From Ramlibacter pinisoli (GTDB lineage Bacteria; Pseudomonadota; Gammaproteobacteria; Burkholderiales; Burkholderiaceae_C): a stretch of 64,000 nt of DNA. The notes under the pieces are model-generated. The model saw only the letters and a list, made by a program, of their open reading frames with translations. It ran no database searches and was not told the DNA's origin. The stretch covers positions 1,475,501 to 1,539,500 of the forward strand of contig NZ_WSEL01000009.1 in assembly GCF_009758015.1 (NCBI RefSeq), in the 5' to 3' direction. Positions 51,701-61,281 of this stretch are shown one piece after another. Both the position numbers and the translations under genes were made by a program. Numbering within the stretch: position 1 is the stretch's first letter; each line of letters starts with the position of its first letter.

Positions 51701-52954
51701 ATGCTGAGAGAAGTGCTCGGAGGCTACACCTCCAACCCCCACCACCTGACTCTGCACGACCTCGCCGAACTCATTCGTCGAGCTGGGCGAACCGCAGGCT
51801 TCGAAGTTCAGAGCGAGTTCCGTGTCTCACTGGGTAACGGCGCCGCAGGCGAAATCGACTGGGTGTGGCTCCATCATGGCCACGTGGTCGCTGCCTTTGA
51901 GATCGAAGGGCAGGACGCCGCACCTGCCAGCCTCGCCGCTGATTGCGAGAAGTTCCGCGAAGTCGGCGACTGCCTGAAGTTCGTGGCCCTCTACAGCGTG
52001 GCGAGTCAACTGATCGCAAAGGGAATGCCGCCCGGAGGACTCGCCTCGAAGGAGTGGATTGCGCGAAACTGGCCGGAGGCCGGGATGCCCGGAATCCAGG
52101 TCCTCTTAGACACTGATCTCATGGCACCGGGCGGGATCGAGGCCATCCAGCGCCAAGCGACAGGCCCTGGTCTGCACCGCGCACGGGAGATCCAGGCGCG
52201 TTGCGCGATGCCGGAGTTCCTGATTGACCGGATCGTCACGCTGGCCCGCTACTACGCCGAGAGCGTCGAAGAGGGCGTCGGCGCGAACACTCGCGCCAGC
52301 GATGCCCTCCTGGAACCCGGGCTGGAGCGGCCGCGCTCGAACTGGGCGCGCGTGCGATCAGTAATTCTCGCTGCTCGCACGACACCGGTCACCGCCGCTG
52401 CGACCTGGATGGCCCGCGACTGGTTTCCCGATGCGTGCGCGGCCGCGAACGTGTCGGCCGACGACGTGGCTCGCGCCTGCGCGCCTTTCGAGAGCGAGCT
52501 CGCGGCAGAGCGCGTGACTGACGCAAAGACGCTGCGTGCCCGTGCGGCTGTGCGCGCTGTGCGCTACCTGGATCTCCGGAGGCGGGCGGGCGTCGGCGCC
52601 AGCTCCCGGGCGTTCGAGGATTTCATTCCGGACGAGTACGTGCCGGTGGGCAAAGGTGCGAACGGGACGGGTCGCCGCGAACACGTGGTTCCCCTCAAGT
52701 TGTTGCGAGATCGAAGCAACGAGATGCTCGCAGAGGGAACAAGCGTCGCCGAGGTCGCCGCCTGGCTGCGCGACTATCTTGCCATCGTGGAGATCACGAA
52801 GGCCGAGGCCGACGCCCTGGACCACAGCCACCGTTGGAAGACGCGTATGCCGCCGGGATGGGAGTTCGGGACCGGATGCCTATACGAACGCTTGCACCGC
52901 GCCGGGTATGCGTTCTCGCCGCATCCTGCCGCCCCGTGCCGCTGCGCTGCATGA
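51701..52954 (+). CDS. Large unknown protein with PD-(D/E)xK-like N-terminus and HNH-like C-terminal motif
   Basis: 417 residues. Near the N-terminus, GEIDWVWLHHG (E51, D53) and HVVAAFEIEGQD (E67, E69) form a beta-hairpin pattern like the PD-(D/E)xK nuclease core, although the Lys is replaced by Glu. The middle is helical. Near residue 327 GRREHVVPLKLLRDRSNEML has the E-H-V-V-P opening common in HNH-type nucleases, and further His follow (ALDHSHRW). AGGAG lies 6 bases before the ATG. I do not recognise the family. It could be a restriction-like or defence nuclease; this is inference from motif shape only. Confidence 0.6.
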   Translation: MLREVLGGYTSNPHHLTLHDLAELIRRAGRTAGFEVQSEFRVSLGNGAAGEIDWVWLHHGHVVAAFEIEGQDAAPASLAADCEKFREVGDCLKFVALYSVASQLIAKGMPPGGLASKEWIARNWPEAGMPGIQVLLDTDLMAPGGIEAIQRQATGPGLHRAREIQARCAMPEFLIDRIVTLARYYAESVEEGVGANTRASDALLEPGLERPRSNWARVRSVILAARTTPVTAAATWMARDWFPDACAAANVSADDVARACAPFESELAAERVTDAKTLRARAAVRAVRYLDLRRRAGVGASSRAFEDFIPDEYVPVGKGANGTGRREHVVPLKLLRDRSNEMLAEGTSVAEVAAWLRDYLAIVEITKAEADALDHSHRWKTRMPPGWEFGTGCLYERLHRAGYAFSPHPAAPCRCAA

Positions 52955-53287
52955 CGCGCGGATAGGCCAGGTCGCCCGCGCGAGGCCCGGGCCGTGCCCT
53001 GGCAGTCTGGGCCTGACATGCTGAATCCTTCCCTTCGACCATTTTGGGGACTGCGGTGCGAACGATGCCCATTCCTCCAATGGCATAGCGGTCGGCGCCG
53101 GATCGCCTTTAGCTCTCGCCCATCGTTTTCTAGCCCGTAGCCATGAGGGCAGCTTCTGGCCGGAAGCAGCCGTCGAACTGCAGAGCTAGCGGCTTCTCCC
53201 GGCCCCGCAGGCGCTTCACCCGCAGGGAAAGGTCAAACACGTTTGCCGCATCGTAGTTCCACACCACTCGGCTTGCGCCGCCGGTCG
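52955..53287. other. Non-coding stretch with dispersed repeat
   Basis: No gene supported. It contains the palindromic repeat at 53149-53180 and otherwise mixed-composition sequence. Confidence 0.45.
53149..53180. repeat. Dispersed palindromic repeat, copy A
   Basis: Core GCTTCTGGCCGGAAGC, a GCTTC/GAAGC stem around TGGCCG, continuing AGCCGTCGAACTG. Related copies lie at 54834-54868, 60262-60290 and 62894-62926, all between genes. Confidence 0.6.
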
Positions 53288-54199
53288 CTACCAACCCTCC
53301 TCCCAGGGCGGCACGGGACCGAAGCGCGCGACGAGAAAGTCAATGAGCACCCGCATCCGTGAAGGATGCGTGCGATTGGGCAGGTAGACAAGATAGATGC
53401 TGCCCTCGGGCACCGGCTGGAACTGCCGCAGGAACGGCACGAGGGTCCCTTGGCGCACGTCCGCGTCGACCATGTGGAGCGGCAGCAGGGCCACGCCGAG
53501 GCCGGAAAGGCTGGCCGCGCGGACGGCCTCCATGTCATCGGTCTCGAATGCGGCCGGAACCTTCAGCATGTATTTCCGCCCGCCGCGCCGGAACGTCCAC
53601 ATCCCTTTGGGCGCGAGCATCGGGAAGAACACGCAGTCGTGCATTTCCAGGTCCTCGATCCGGCGCGGCGTGCCGCGCTTCGCCAGATATGCAGGCGAGG
53701 CGACCAGGACGAGCCGGCTGATCGCGAGCTTTCGTGCGACCAGGTTCGGCGCCGGGGGCGACGACCGGATGCCGATGTCGAAGCCCTCGGCGCCCAAGTC
53801 CACCGTGCGATTGCTGCAGGAGAGCTTGACCTGGATCTTCGGATACTGCTTCTGGAATTCGACGATTGCCGGCAACACGTGCCGCACGGCGAACGCCGGG
53901 ATCGCGGTCATCTTCACGATTCCGGCCGGCTCGGACTGGGCCTGCGTCACGCGCCGCTCGGCAAGCTCCGCTTCGTGCAGGATGTTCACGCAGTGCTCGT
54001 ACAAGATGCTGCCGGCTTCGGTCAGGCTGAGCTTGCGCGTCGAGCGGTTCAGCAGCTTCACCGCCAGCGAGCGCTCCAGCGCGCTGACCTCCCGGCTGAC
54101 GAGCGATTTTGAGATGCCGAGCTTGTCGGCGGCGGCGGAAAAACTCTTCGCGCCCACCACCTCCGCGAACACGTTCATGCCGGCCAGCCTGTTTCTCAT
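53288..54199 (-). CDS. LysR-family transcriptional regulator
   Basis: 303 residues with a LysR winged helix (SFSAAADKLGISKSLVSREV) and an effector domain starting near residue 90 (GIVKMTAIPAFAVRHVLPAI). It is divergent from the cupin gene with 118 bp between starts, the standard arrangement for a LysR regulator and its target. The ATG at 54199 is used; an ATG seven codons later is also possible. The inducer is unknown. Confidence 0.92.
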   Translation of the reverse strand: MRNRLAGMNVFAEVVGAKSFSAAADKLGISKSLVSREVSALERSLAVKLLNRSTRKLSLTEAGSILYEHCVNILHEAELAERRVTQAQSEPAGIVKMTAIPAFAVRHVLPAIVEFQKQYPKIQVKLSCSNRTVDLGAEGFDIGIRSSPPAPNLVARKLAISRLVLVASPAYLAKRGTPRRIEDLEMHDCVFFPMLAPKGMWTFRRGGRKYMLKVPAAFETDDMEAVRAASLSGLGVALLPLHMVDADVRQGTLVPFLRQFQPVPEGSIYLVYLPNRTHPSRMRVLIDFLVARFGPVPPWEEGW

Positions 54200-54317
54200 T
54201 AGCGATGCCCTCGCAACAATGAGTTGAACTAGACCCTATTTATCAGATTCCAGCAACGTTCTAGATTCATCGCACCGGCACCGATATCCGGCCCGGCAAC
54301 GAACCCAGGAGAAGGTC

Positions 54318-54779
54318 ATGAACGGTGAAGAGATCAAGGTAGGCCAACTCGAGATCCGCTATCTCGTCGATGGTGCGGGAAAGGGCGGGTTGGGCGTGTT
54401 CGAGATGACGGTGCCTGCGGGGGCCATCGTTCCCCCGCCACACAGCCACGCCGACAACGAGGAGTGCGTCTACGTCCTGGAAGGCCTGCTTCGCTATTCC
54501 GTCGACGGGGGAGCGCGCGACCTCGGGCCGGGCGACTGGATGTCGACGCCGCGGGGCTCGACACATCACTTCATCAACAAGACCGAAGCCGCTGTGCGCG
54601 CGCTGGTCATCATGACGCCGGACATCGGGCCGCGGTACTTCCACGATGTCGGCGCCGTCGTCAATGCGGGCGGGCCGCCTGATCGAGTGAAGTTGGCCCA
54701 AGTGATGGCGCGATATGGACTGGTCCCGGCGCGGCCGCCGGCACCGGCAAACCATCCGCTCGAGCAGGTCCCCGGCTGA
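54318..54779 (+). CDS. Cupin-domain protein
   Basis: 153 residues, one conserved-barrel domain. Metal-ligand motif 1 is PPHSHADNEECVYVLEG (two His, one Glu) and motif 2 is PGDWMSTPRGSTHHF (His). Such small cupins may be isomerases, dioxygenase-like enzymes or sensors. The AGGAGAAGG ribosome site is excellent. Divergent from the LysR gene, which probably regulates it. Confidence 0.88.
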   Translation: MNGEEIKVGQLEIRYLVDGAGKGGLGVFEMTVPAGAIVPPPHSHADNEECVYVLEGLLRYSVDGGARDLGPGDWMSTPRGSTHHFINKTEAAVRALVIMTPDIGPRYFHDVGAVVNAGGPPDRVKLAQVMARYGLVPARPPAPANHPLEQVPG

Positions 54780-54833
54780 CGTGCCGCGGAGCCCTCATGT
54801 CAACCAATCCTGAGGCGCTGCGGCGACATCCGG

Positions 54834-54868
54834 AGTTCGATGGCTGCCTCCGGCCAGAAACAGACATC
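54834..54868. repeat. Dispersed palindromic repeat, copy B
   Basis: GTTCGATGGCTGCCTCCGGC then CAGAAACAGACATCC: the reverse complement matches copy A at TTCTGGCCGGAGGCAGCC and CATCGAAC. Confidence 0.55.
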
Positions 54869-54969
54869 CGAAGCCGTCTTAGAGTGCTGGCCACAGTCAG
54901 GCGCTGGAACGCCCCCTCGTTGAGCGCATGAGCCGAAGAACTCGCGTCACAATTCACAATTGAAGGGAC

Positions 54970-55944
54970 ATGTCCGTAGCCGAACCCCCTTTTGCACTTG
55001 CAACCTGGAGCCGCTCTGATGGACTGGAGATCGGCGGAACTTTGCCGCAAGCTCAGTTCCCGATCTACAGCGTCACCAAGGTGTTCATCGCTGTGTGCAT
55101 CCTGAGATTGGTGGAGCAGGGCCGACTCGCGCTGGACGCACCGCTGCTACACCTTTCGAATCTTCCCGAGCTTGAAAGCGGTATCACCCTTCGACACGTG
55201 CTCTCACACACCTCCGGTCTTCCAGATTACGGAGGTGTCAAGGCGTACCACGAGGCGGTCCGGCAGCATCCCGGCAACCCGTGGACGTTTGACACCTTTC
55301 GGGCGCATACCCTTGCGAAGCCTCTTCTCTTCCCGCCGGGGCAAGGGTGGGCCTACTCCAATCCGGGCTACATGCTCCTCAAGGAGATTCTGCAGGCCGT
55401 GCATGGCCTCGACTTTCGAGACATCGTGGCATTGGAGATCTGCCGTCCCCTAGCTCTCTCCCGAACCCGTGTCGTCGATTCGCAAGCGTCCATGGAGGAT
55501 CTGGCGCCGGCGCTGTCCAGGCAGATTTCTGTCGACGGTCAATCGCAAAGTGTCCCTGCACGCTACCACCCGGGATGGGTTTTACACGGCCTGATCGCAT
55601 CCACCGCGGAGGAACTCGTCCGCTTCATAGAGGCGCTGTTCGGAGGGCGGCTGCTCGGTGCCAAGACGATGGCGGAGATGGTGCGCATGCGGCGTGTTCC
55701 AGGGGTGCATCCGCCGTGGTACGAGCCGAGCTATGGCCTGGGCATCATGGGGGATCCTGCCTCTCCCGCCGGCCCGGTATTCGGGCATACCGGCGGAGGT
55801 CCGGGCTACTCCGCGTCGGCTTTTGCCCAATTCGACGCGAACGGGCTGGCCCGGGTCGACTGCGCGCTTTGCGCCGATGAGGAGCTTTGGGCAGAGCGAA
55901 TGGTGTTCGATCGGCTCCTCGCCTCGCCTGGCCGTGGAAAGTGA
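54970..55944 (+). CDS. Serine hydrolase, class C beta-lactamase/D-aminopeptidase fold
   Basis: 324 residues. The active-site motif YSVTK (S34, K37), YSNPGYML (tyrosine near 127) and FGHTGGGPGY (replacing KTG, near 274) are all present. The adjacent HTSGLPDYGG and EELVRFIEALFGG stretches are typical of the esterase/EstB-like branch. No signal peptide is visible, so it is probably a cytosolic esterase or peptidase rather than a resistance enzyme. GAAGGGA precedes the ATG. Confidence 0.88.
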   Translation: MSVAEPPFALATWSRSDGLEIGGTLPQAQFPIYSVTKVFIAVCILRLVEQGRLALDAPLLHLSNLPELESGITLRHVLSHTSGLPDYGGVKAYHEAVRQHPGNPWTFDTFRAHTLAKPLLFPPGQGWAYSNPGYMLLKEILQAVHGLDFRDIVALEICRPLALSRTRVVDSQASMEDLAPALSRQISVDGQSQSVPARYHPGWVLHGLIASTAEELVRFIEALFGGRLLGAKTMAEMVRMRRVPGVHPPWYEPSYGLGIMGDPASPAGPVFGHTGGGPGYSASAFAQFDANGLARVDCALCADEELWAERMVFDRLLASPGRGK

Positions 55945-56372
55945 CCCAGCGCCACCGTCGAACGTGCGACCTTCAGAAGGAAGGCAGCGCCCCGAGCGTA
56001 TGGCAGGAGTACCTTGACCCCTCGCCTTGATGCCTCGATGTTCGCTACGGGTCGTTTGCTGCCGTCGGAGGACGTACGGTTGTTGCGACCATGAAGCGCG
56101 CGTAGAGGGCCAAGGCGAGCGGATGCGTTGCTTTTGATCGGCGAGCGGCTCGCCTTGATTCAGAAGTGCGCGCCGTGTTGTCTCCCCAAGAAAGATGAGA
56201 ACGGCGAGGGATGTGCCGCTCAGCGCGCGACCTGGGATGACTGCCCGCTGAAGGCATGCCAGCTCGCTTGGCTCCTTCTCGCCAGGCACGCCCAGCTTCC
56301 GAACTCGGGCGCCGCTCGCGAGCACCACGGATGCGCGCGGTCGGATTCTCGGTGTCGATTTGAGGTTGCGGA
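55945..56372. other. Stretch without a convincing gene
   Basis: Weak open frames exist on both strands (one of 82 residues on +, 56128-56376, containing four Cys), but none has a family match or good ribosome site. It may be decayed coding DNA. Confidence 0.4.
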
Positions 56373-58325
56373 CTAACACCGGGAAGCAGAGCACGCGCCC
56401 AATAGCGCTTCCAGCGTCTCAGAGTTCACTGGCTTGATAAGGTGCTGGTCGAAGCCAGCCGCCTCAGACCTGCGTCGGTCTTGCTCTTGGCCCCACCCGG
56501 TCAGGGCAACAAGCCATGTGGCATCAAGCTCGCGCTCGGCACGCAATCGGCGTGCAACTTCGTAGCCGTTCATTCCCGGCATCCCAATATCCAGGAGCAC
56601 CACTGCGGGTGGACGGGCGAGCGCCATCTCAATTGCCGTTGTGCCGTCGTTGGCAATCTCCACTTCGTGACCGTCTTCGCGCAAGAGCATTGCGGTAGAG
56701 TCCGCCACGTCCTTCTCGTCATCCACGATGAGAAGCCGAAGCGGGTTCGGCGCTACGCTCGCCTCGCCACCCCCGTCTATCGCTTGCGCGGGCGTAGCCA
56801 CTAACGGCAGGTAGATGCTGAAGGTGCTTCCCAGGCCCGGGCCGTCACTGGCAGCAGCCAGCCTGCCTCCATGCAGTTCGACCAAGTACCTTGCCAGCGG
56901 CAGCCCAACGCCTAGCCCCTGCCAGATTCGGTGACGCGAACGGGCGCCCTGCAGGAAAAGGTCAAAAATGGTCGGCAGCACGTCAGGCGCCATACCAATG
57001 CCGTTGTCCCGAACCTCGATCACGAGCGCCTGATCAGAGGCCACAATCCTCGCTGCCAGGTGGATGCGTCCGCCACTCTCGGTGTACTTTGCGGCGTTGT
57101 TTAAGAGGTTGGACAGAACCTGAGCCAACCTTAACGGATCGGCCTGCAACAGCGCCTCGGACTCCGGCAGCTCGATGGTGAGTTGATGCTTGCCGGCTTC
57201 GATCTGTGGACGGCTCGACTCCTCCGCATGTTCGACAACACTGCGCAAGCTGACCCACTCCAGATGCAGTGCAATCTTTCCACTACTGATGCGTGCAGCG
57301 TCCAAAAGCTCATCGACGACGCGCACCAACTGGCCCATCTGCCGCTCGCCCATCTCTAGGGCCTTACTTGCGATCTCAGGACGATCGCCACCTCGCCGAA
57401 TCAGTGCGAAGGCGTTGCGGATCGGTGCGAGTGGATTGCGTAGCTCGTGCGCGAGCGTGGCCAGAAAGGCGTCCTTGCGTCGATGGGCCTTTTGAAGTTC
57501 CTGTTCCAGGTGCTTGCGATCGGTAATGTCGCTGACCACGCCGACCCATGAAACCACGTTGCCCTCCTGATCACGCTCGATGTGCTGGCTATCTCGGACC
57601 CACCGCAGGGTCTTGCCATCCTTCGTCCAAATTCGGTATTCAGTGGTGAAGAACTCGACGTCGGGACTCGCACGCGCCGCCGCCAACTCGCGGAGGACAA
57701 CGTCGCGATCTTCATCGTGCAACTGATGAACCCAGCGCTCCCGCCCCTGCAACCATTCGTCGGGAGTGAAGCCGAGCAGGCGCACCACAGCTGGGCTGAC
57801 GAAGGTGAGCTTGGAGTCAGAAGAGCCGCTGCCTCGATACAGGATTTCGGGCATTGCGTCTGCTAAGTGCCGAAGCTGCACTTCACTCTCGACAAGTTTG
57901 GCGCGGTCTCGCCCCCGACTGGCATAGCTGGCTATCAGGCCCGCGATGGCATCGATCAGGTCGCGCTCCTCCTTGAGGAACGGCCCCTCGTCCTCGTCTG
58001 GGCGAGGTTCGATGTAACCTACCTCTACAAACCCGAAGTCACGGCCGTCCGCCTGGATGACGCTGCGCTGTCGCCATTCGGTGGTCCGGTAGTTATCGGT
58101 CTGATCGACCCGCCCCTCGAGTTCGACCTTGGCATACGTGACCTGAGGATACTGATATGCCTTCGCCAAGTTTTGCAAAATCGCCTTCAGCGCATCGTCG
58201 GACAGCTCGGCTTGGCCCGTGATTCGCGCGACGGCGTAGAGGCACTCCAGTTCCTTCACTCGCTCCTGAAGGGCATGCGTGTATCGCTGCAGGTCATCAG
58301 CTCCAGTAGACATGCATTTGGTCAC
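56373..58325 (-). CDS. Hybrid histidine kinase with GAF-like and PAS domains
   Basis: 650 residues, soluble. A GAF-like domain (about 25-140, ECLYAVARITGQAELSDDAL) and a PAS/PAC domain (about 145-265, ending GVVSDITDRKHLEQEL) come first. HisKA has FLATLAHELRNPLAPIRNAF, and HATPase has LSNLLNNAAKYTESGG, VRDNGIGMAP and GLGVGLPLARYL. The C-terminal receiver has LLIVDDEKDVADS, VVLLDIGMPGMNG and LIKPVN. The ATP-lid region reads GARSRHRIWQGLG rather than the usual RTQGGLG form. A FixJ-like regulator lies about 600 bp upstream on the same strand. Confidence 0.92.
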   Translation of the reverse strand: MTKCMSTGADDLQRYTHALQERVKELECLYAVARITGQAELSDDALKAILQNLAKAYQYPQVTYAKVELEGRVDQTDNYRTTEWRQRSVIQADGRDFGFVEVGYIEPRPDEDEGPFLKEERDLIDAIAGLIASYASRGRDRAKLVESEVQLRHLADAMPEILYRGSGSSDSKLTFVSPAVVRLLGFTPDEWLQGRERWVHQLHDEDRDVVLRELAAARASPDVEFFTTEYRIWTKDGKTLRWVRDSQHIERDQEGNVVSWVGVVSDITDRKHLEQELQKAHRRKDAFLATLAHELRNPLAPIRNAFALIRRGGDRPEIASKALEMGERQMGQLVRVVDELLDAARISSGKIALHLEWVSLRSVVEHAEESSRPQIEAGKHQLTIELPESEALLQADPLRLAQVLSNLLNNAAKYTESGGRIHLAARIVASDQALVIEVRDNGIGMAPDVLPTIFDLFLQGARSRHRIWQGLGVGLPLARYLVELHGGRLAAASDGPGLGSTFSIYLPLVATPAQAIDGGGEASVAPNPLRLLIVDDEKDVADSTAMLLREDGHEVEIANDGTTAIEMALARPPAVVLLDIGMPGMNGYEVARRLRAERELDATWLVALTGWGQEQDRRRSEAAGFDQHLIKPVNSETLEALLGACSASRC

Positions 58326-58922
58326 GTCGTGGGCGGTGACCCATGGTTCTTGCTGTGATCCACCCAGTCTGTCCGCGGAATCCGGCGCTTGGCCGCTGGG
58401 CGTGGGCGTCGGGCGCCCTCATCGCCGGGCTTTGGGAAGGGCTGGCGTGCCTTTGGCTGGCGCACGCCAGCTTCGTGTTGCAGCTTGGAATCATCCTGGC
58501 GTCGAGCATGAATGCGATCTGACAACCCATTCCCAGAGCGTTTTGATCGTCGTACCGCGCACCACACATGGCTCCAGTCGCACTCCTTTCGTGGCGCTGA
58601 GAAAAGCACGAGCGACGACGGCCTGCGCAAGCGACGATTCCCAAAAGCTTATCGTTTCCTTCACTGTCTGCCATCGGACATTGGTCTTACTCATTCGCCG
58701 CTTGCGGCGCAGCATTCCCCAGCCACCTCGCGAGTGCGATGGGGGTTCTTTCCTGCGCCGGGCTATGGGTTGATTGCTACGTCGCGGGTTCCGCAAGACG
58801 CTGCAGTCTTTGACGCCATCCCCAAAACGGTGCCGCCGTCGCTCTTCTCAGTGATGGTCAAAAAGGCCGGCTCAACGTTCCACGCCAGTGGAACTCGCGT
58901 CAGATGAGGCCGAGCCCGCGCC
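58326..58922. other. Stretch between kinase and FixJ-like regulator, no clear gene
   Basis: One weak leftward frame (58491-58694, 67 residues, starting MSKTNVRWQTVKETISFWES) has a plausible amphipathic start but mixed codon use and no family match. Otherwise nothing seen; composition is the lowest in GC of this part. Confidence 0.35.
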
Positions 58923-59336
58923 TCATCGACCCACGCGTTCGCAGAGGCGCACCAGTTCGGCCAGCGACGCGGCGGCCATCTTAGCCATCACGCGGCCGCG
59001 GTGGATCTTCACGGTCCTCTCTGCAATGCCCATTTCCGAGGCGATCTGCTTGTTCAATCGGCCCGCCACAACGCCCGAGAGTACCTGCTGCTCGCGCTCG
59101 GTCAGCGACGCCAGCCGCGCCTGGATGTCTTCTCGCTCCCGATGGACAACCGAAATGGAATCGACGTCAGTGCCATCGCTGAACCATACCGTTAAGTCCG
59201 TTTGGAATAGAGCGATCGGGGACAATGCTCCGTCACCGGTACCCTGAGGCACGTAGTCATGAAGACGCAACAGACGCGCCAGTTGGGCCTCGAGTTCGAC
59301 GTCATCGTCGGACAACAGAACGTAGTACGACCGCAC
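58923..59336 (-). CDS. FixJ-type regulator with reduced receiver
   Basis: 137 residues. The C-terminal LuxR-type domain is intact (LASLTEREQQVLSGVVAGRL, NKQIASEMGIAERTVKIHRG). The N-terminus begins like a receiver (YYVLLSDDDVELEAQLARLL) but is only ~65 residues long, and no phospho-aspartate or lysine segment can be placed. It seems to have lost the middle of the receiver and so is likely constitutive or ligand-independent. It lies upstream of the hybrid kinase on the same strand. Confidence 0.75.
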   Translation of the reverse strand: MRSYYVLLSDDDVELEAQLARLLRLHDYVPQGTGDGALSPIALFQTDLTVWFSDGTDVDSISVVHREREDIQARLASLTEREQQVLSGVVAGRLNKQIASEMGIAERTVKIHRGRVMAKMAAASLAELVRLCERVGR

Positions 59337-59402
59337 GACCGATACCTCTGCTGTTCTTATATTTCTCGTTGATCGGCGTGGCGGCGGGCCATGCGGGGAG
59401 GC

Positions 59403-59579
59403 CTAGAACGGCGGCATGGCCTGTTTGCGCAGCCAGGCGACGTATGGCTCGCGCCACTCGAGAGGAACGTCCTCCGCCCGCTTCCCTTGGGTGCGCCAGA
59501 ACGTGAAGACCGCTGCCGCGTCGCCGGTGGAGTCCATACGCGGTTTGTCGTCCTGGCCGCGTTGTTCTTCGTTTTCCAT
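59403..59579 (-). CDS. Small hypothetical protein, 58 residues
   Basis: Starts MENEEQRGQDDKPRMDSTGD and ends with a tryptophan-rich segment, VFTFWRTQGKRAEDVPLEWR then EPYVAWLRKQAMPPF. Third codon positions are mostly G/C, supporting coding. The upstream frame (stop at 59589) is also open leftward, so the two may form a small operon. No family recognised. Confidence 0.45.
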   Translation of the reverse strand: MENEEQRGQDDKPRMDSTGDAAAVFTFWRTQGKRAEDVPLEWREPYVAWLRKQAMPPF

Positions 59580-60261
59580 CGGCGTGCTTCAAGCGTTCGT
59601 CCACATCCGCCGCACCAAGTTCGTGCAGAAATCCAAGGACTCCACCTGTTCCTCGGTTACGGGGCTGGTCGTGCCTGGCAGTAGGGATGCAGCGGCGTTG
59701 GTTGTTGGGGTTGCGATGACAAGCCGCCCATTTTTGCGATAGGCTTGTCGGGGTCTGTCGTCGCGTCCTCCGACCGCCGGTAGGTCGCGGACTACCGTGC
59801 ACGCCGCGCGCCGGCGCCGTCTGCGCAAGTGGAAAAACTACTGCCTCCATCGCGCAAGAAGAAGCCGGACCTCCGGCGCGCAACGCACCGGAATCGAGCG
59901 ATTCGAGGGAGTGCAGCAGAGCCATCGTGTGAACTCCCTGGGAAAGTCTTGCCCTCCTCAGCGCTCCATTCCGTCGATGCAGCACTCGAAGTGCTCGGAC
60001 CACAGGCCGTGCGCAATTTGTTCTGCTTGCCTGTTTCGGGGGAGGACTGCCACTTACTTGGCACGGCCACTCCGCCGGTCGCCTAGTTCGCCCCTCGGGA
60101 CCCCTTTCAAGTAGGCAAGGGCATGCCTTCAATTTCCGCGCTGGACTCGTGGCCGACCAGCGGGGCGCTCTCGGTGGCTCAGCTTCTGCCCGTCCTCTCT
60201 TACGAGCATGGGAGGACTCCAGCCAATTCCTCCCCCTCTGCTCAGCTTCCCCCGCCGACGA
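59580..60261. other. Mostly non-coding or decayed stretch
   Basis: A leftward frame at 59589-59828 ends in a natural-looking peptide (TPTTNAAASLLPGTTSPVTE then SLDFCTNLVRRMW) but has only an Arg-rich start. The remainder shows no supportable gene. Confidence 0.35.
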
Positions 60262-60394
60262 CCGAAATCGGCCAGGAGCTGCCATCGATCAATGCTGAAA
60301 GCCATTTGAGCTGCACGGCATGACGATCGGTGGTGTTGCCGCCCACCCCCCGGCGCACCTCGAGTGACAGGCAGTGGCTCAGGGCCGGCGTCTC
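60262..60394 (-). pseudogene. Decayed second copy of the NfrA-like gene's 3' end
   Basis: About 133 bp closely match 62898-63030, which covers the intergenic palindrome and the last ~33 codons of the outer-membrane protein gene. On the minus strand it reads PALSHCLSLEVRRGVGGNTT then DRHAVQLKW; the intact gene has PALSHRLSLEVRRVVGGNTT then DRHAVQLKW. The copy stops abruptly one base before the hydrolase stop codon at 60395. The two direct copies therefore bracket a 2.5-kb block. Confidence 0.75.
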
Positions 60395-61264
60395 CTATCG
60401 AGCAAGAAAGTCGCGGACCAGGCGAATCGTAGCTCGCGGGTTCTCTTCCATGATCCAGTGCCCCGAATCGGGAACGATGCCTTCTGTCACGTCGTCGCCG
60501 GCGGCACGCATCACCGCGGCCATCGTCGGGCCGAAGGACTTTTCGCCACCCACCGCAAGGATCGGCATCTTCAGCCGGCCACGAGCCAAGAAAGCGCGGT
60601 TGTCGATGGCATCCTGGTCGAACGCGGCGAATTGCGCGAAGCCGGAGTGCATGGCGCCGGGAAGTGCGTAGAGCGCGGCATAGTGGCGCCGGGCACTTTC
60701 GCTGAAGCGTTCGGGAGACGCCGAGAACTCGTTCCAGAAGCGGTCCAGGTAGATGCGCTCGCGGCCGGCGACCAGACGCTCCATGTCGGGTCCGCCGAAG
60801 CGGAAATGCCACAGCAACGGGTTCTTCAGGATTTCTTCCCACGGCCCGACGCCGGGGACTGGCGCGTCGATCAGCACCAGCCGCCGGACACGCTCGGGGT
60901 GCTGTGCGGCGAACTGGAACGCCACCATGTTGCCGATGTCGTGCGCTACGATGTCGACCTCTTTCACACTCAATGCCGTGAGCAGGGCGTCCACGTCGAC
61001 GGCCTGGTTCTTCTTGTCGAAGCCGCCCGCCGGCTTGGACGACAGGCCTAGCCCACGCAGGTCGGGGACGACCACTGTGTGGTCGCGCGCGAGGTCGACG
61101 GCCAGGGGGGCCCACATGTCCCCGGTTTCCCCGTAGCCATGCAACAGCACGACCGCCGGTCCTGAACCGCCTGATCGCGTGTGGATCGTGGCGCCATTGA
61201 CCGCAATTTCGCGTACCGCGAATCCCGCAAAGGCGAAGTCCTGGGCCGAAACCGTCGAAGGCAT
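60395..61264 (-). CDS. Alpha/beta hydrolase, epoxide hydrolase/dehalogenase type
   Basis: 289 residues. VVLLHGYGETGDMW supplies the oxyanion loop, VAHDIGNMVAFQF an aspartate nucleophile (near residue 109) as in epoxide hydrolases and haloacid-type dehalogenases, and SGHWIMEENP the histidine. PDLRGLGLSSKPAGGFDK is a typical cap-proximal block. The N-terminus has no clear signal peptide. Substrate unknown. It lies 17 bp downstream of the secreted-protein gene, likely co-transcribed. Confidence 0.88.
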   Translation of the reverse strand: MPSTVSAQDFAFAGFAVREIAVNGATIHTRSGGSGPAVVLLHGYGETGDMWAPLAVDLARDHTVVVPDLRGLGLSSKPAGGFDKKNQAVDVDALLTALSVKEVDIVAHDIGNMVAFQFAAQHPERVRRLVLIDAPVPGVGPWEEILKNPLLWHFRFGGPDMERLVAGRERIYLDRFWNEFSASPERFSESARRHYAALYALPGAMHSGFAQFAAFDQDAIDNRAFLARGRLKMPILAVGGEKSFGPTMAAVMRAAGDDVTEGIVPDSGHWIMEENPRATIRLVRDFLAR

Positions 61265-61281
61265 GACGAGGCCAATCAGTC

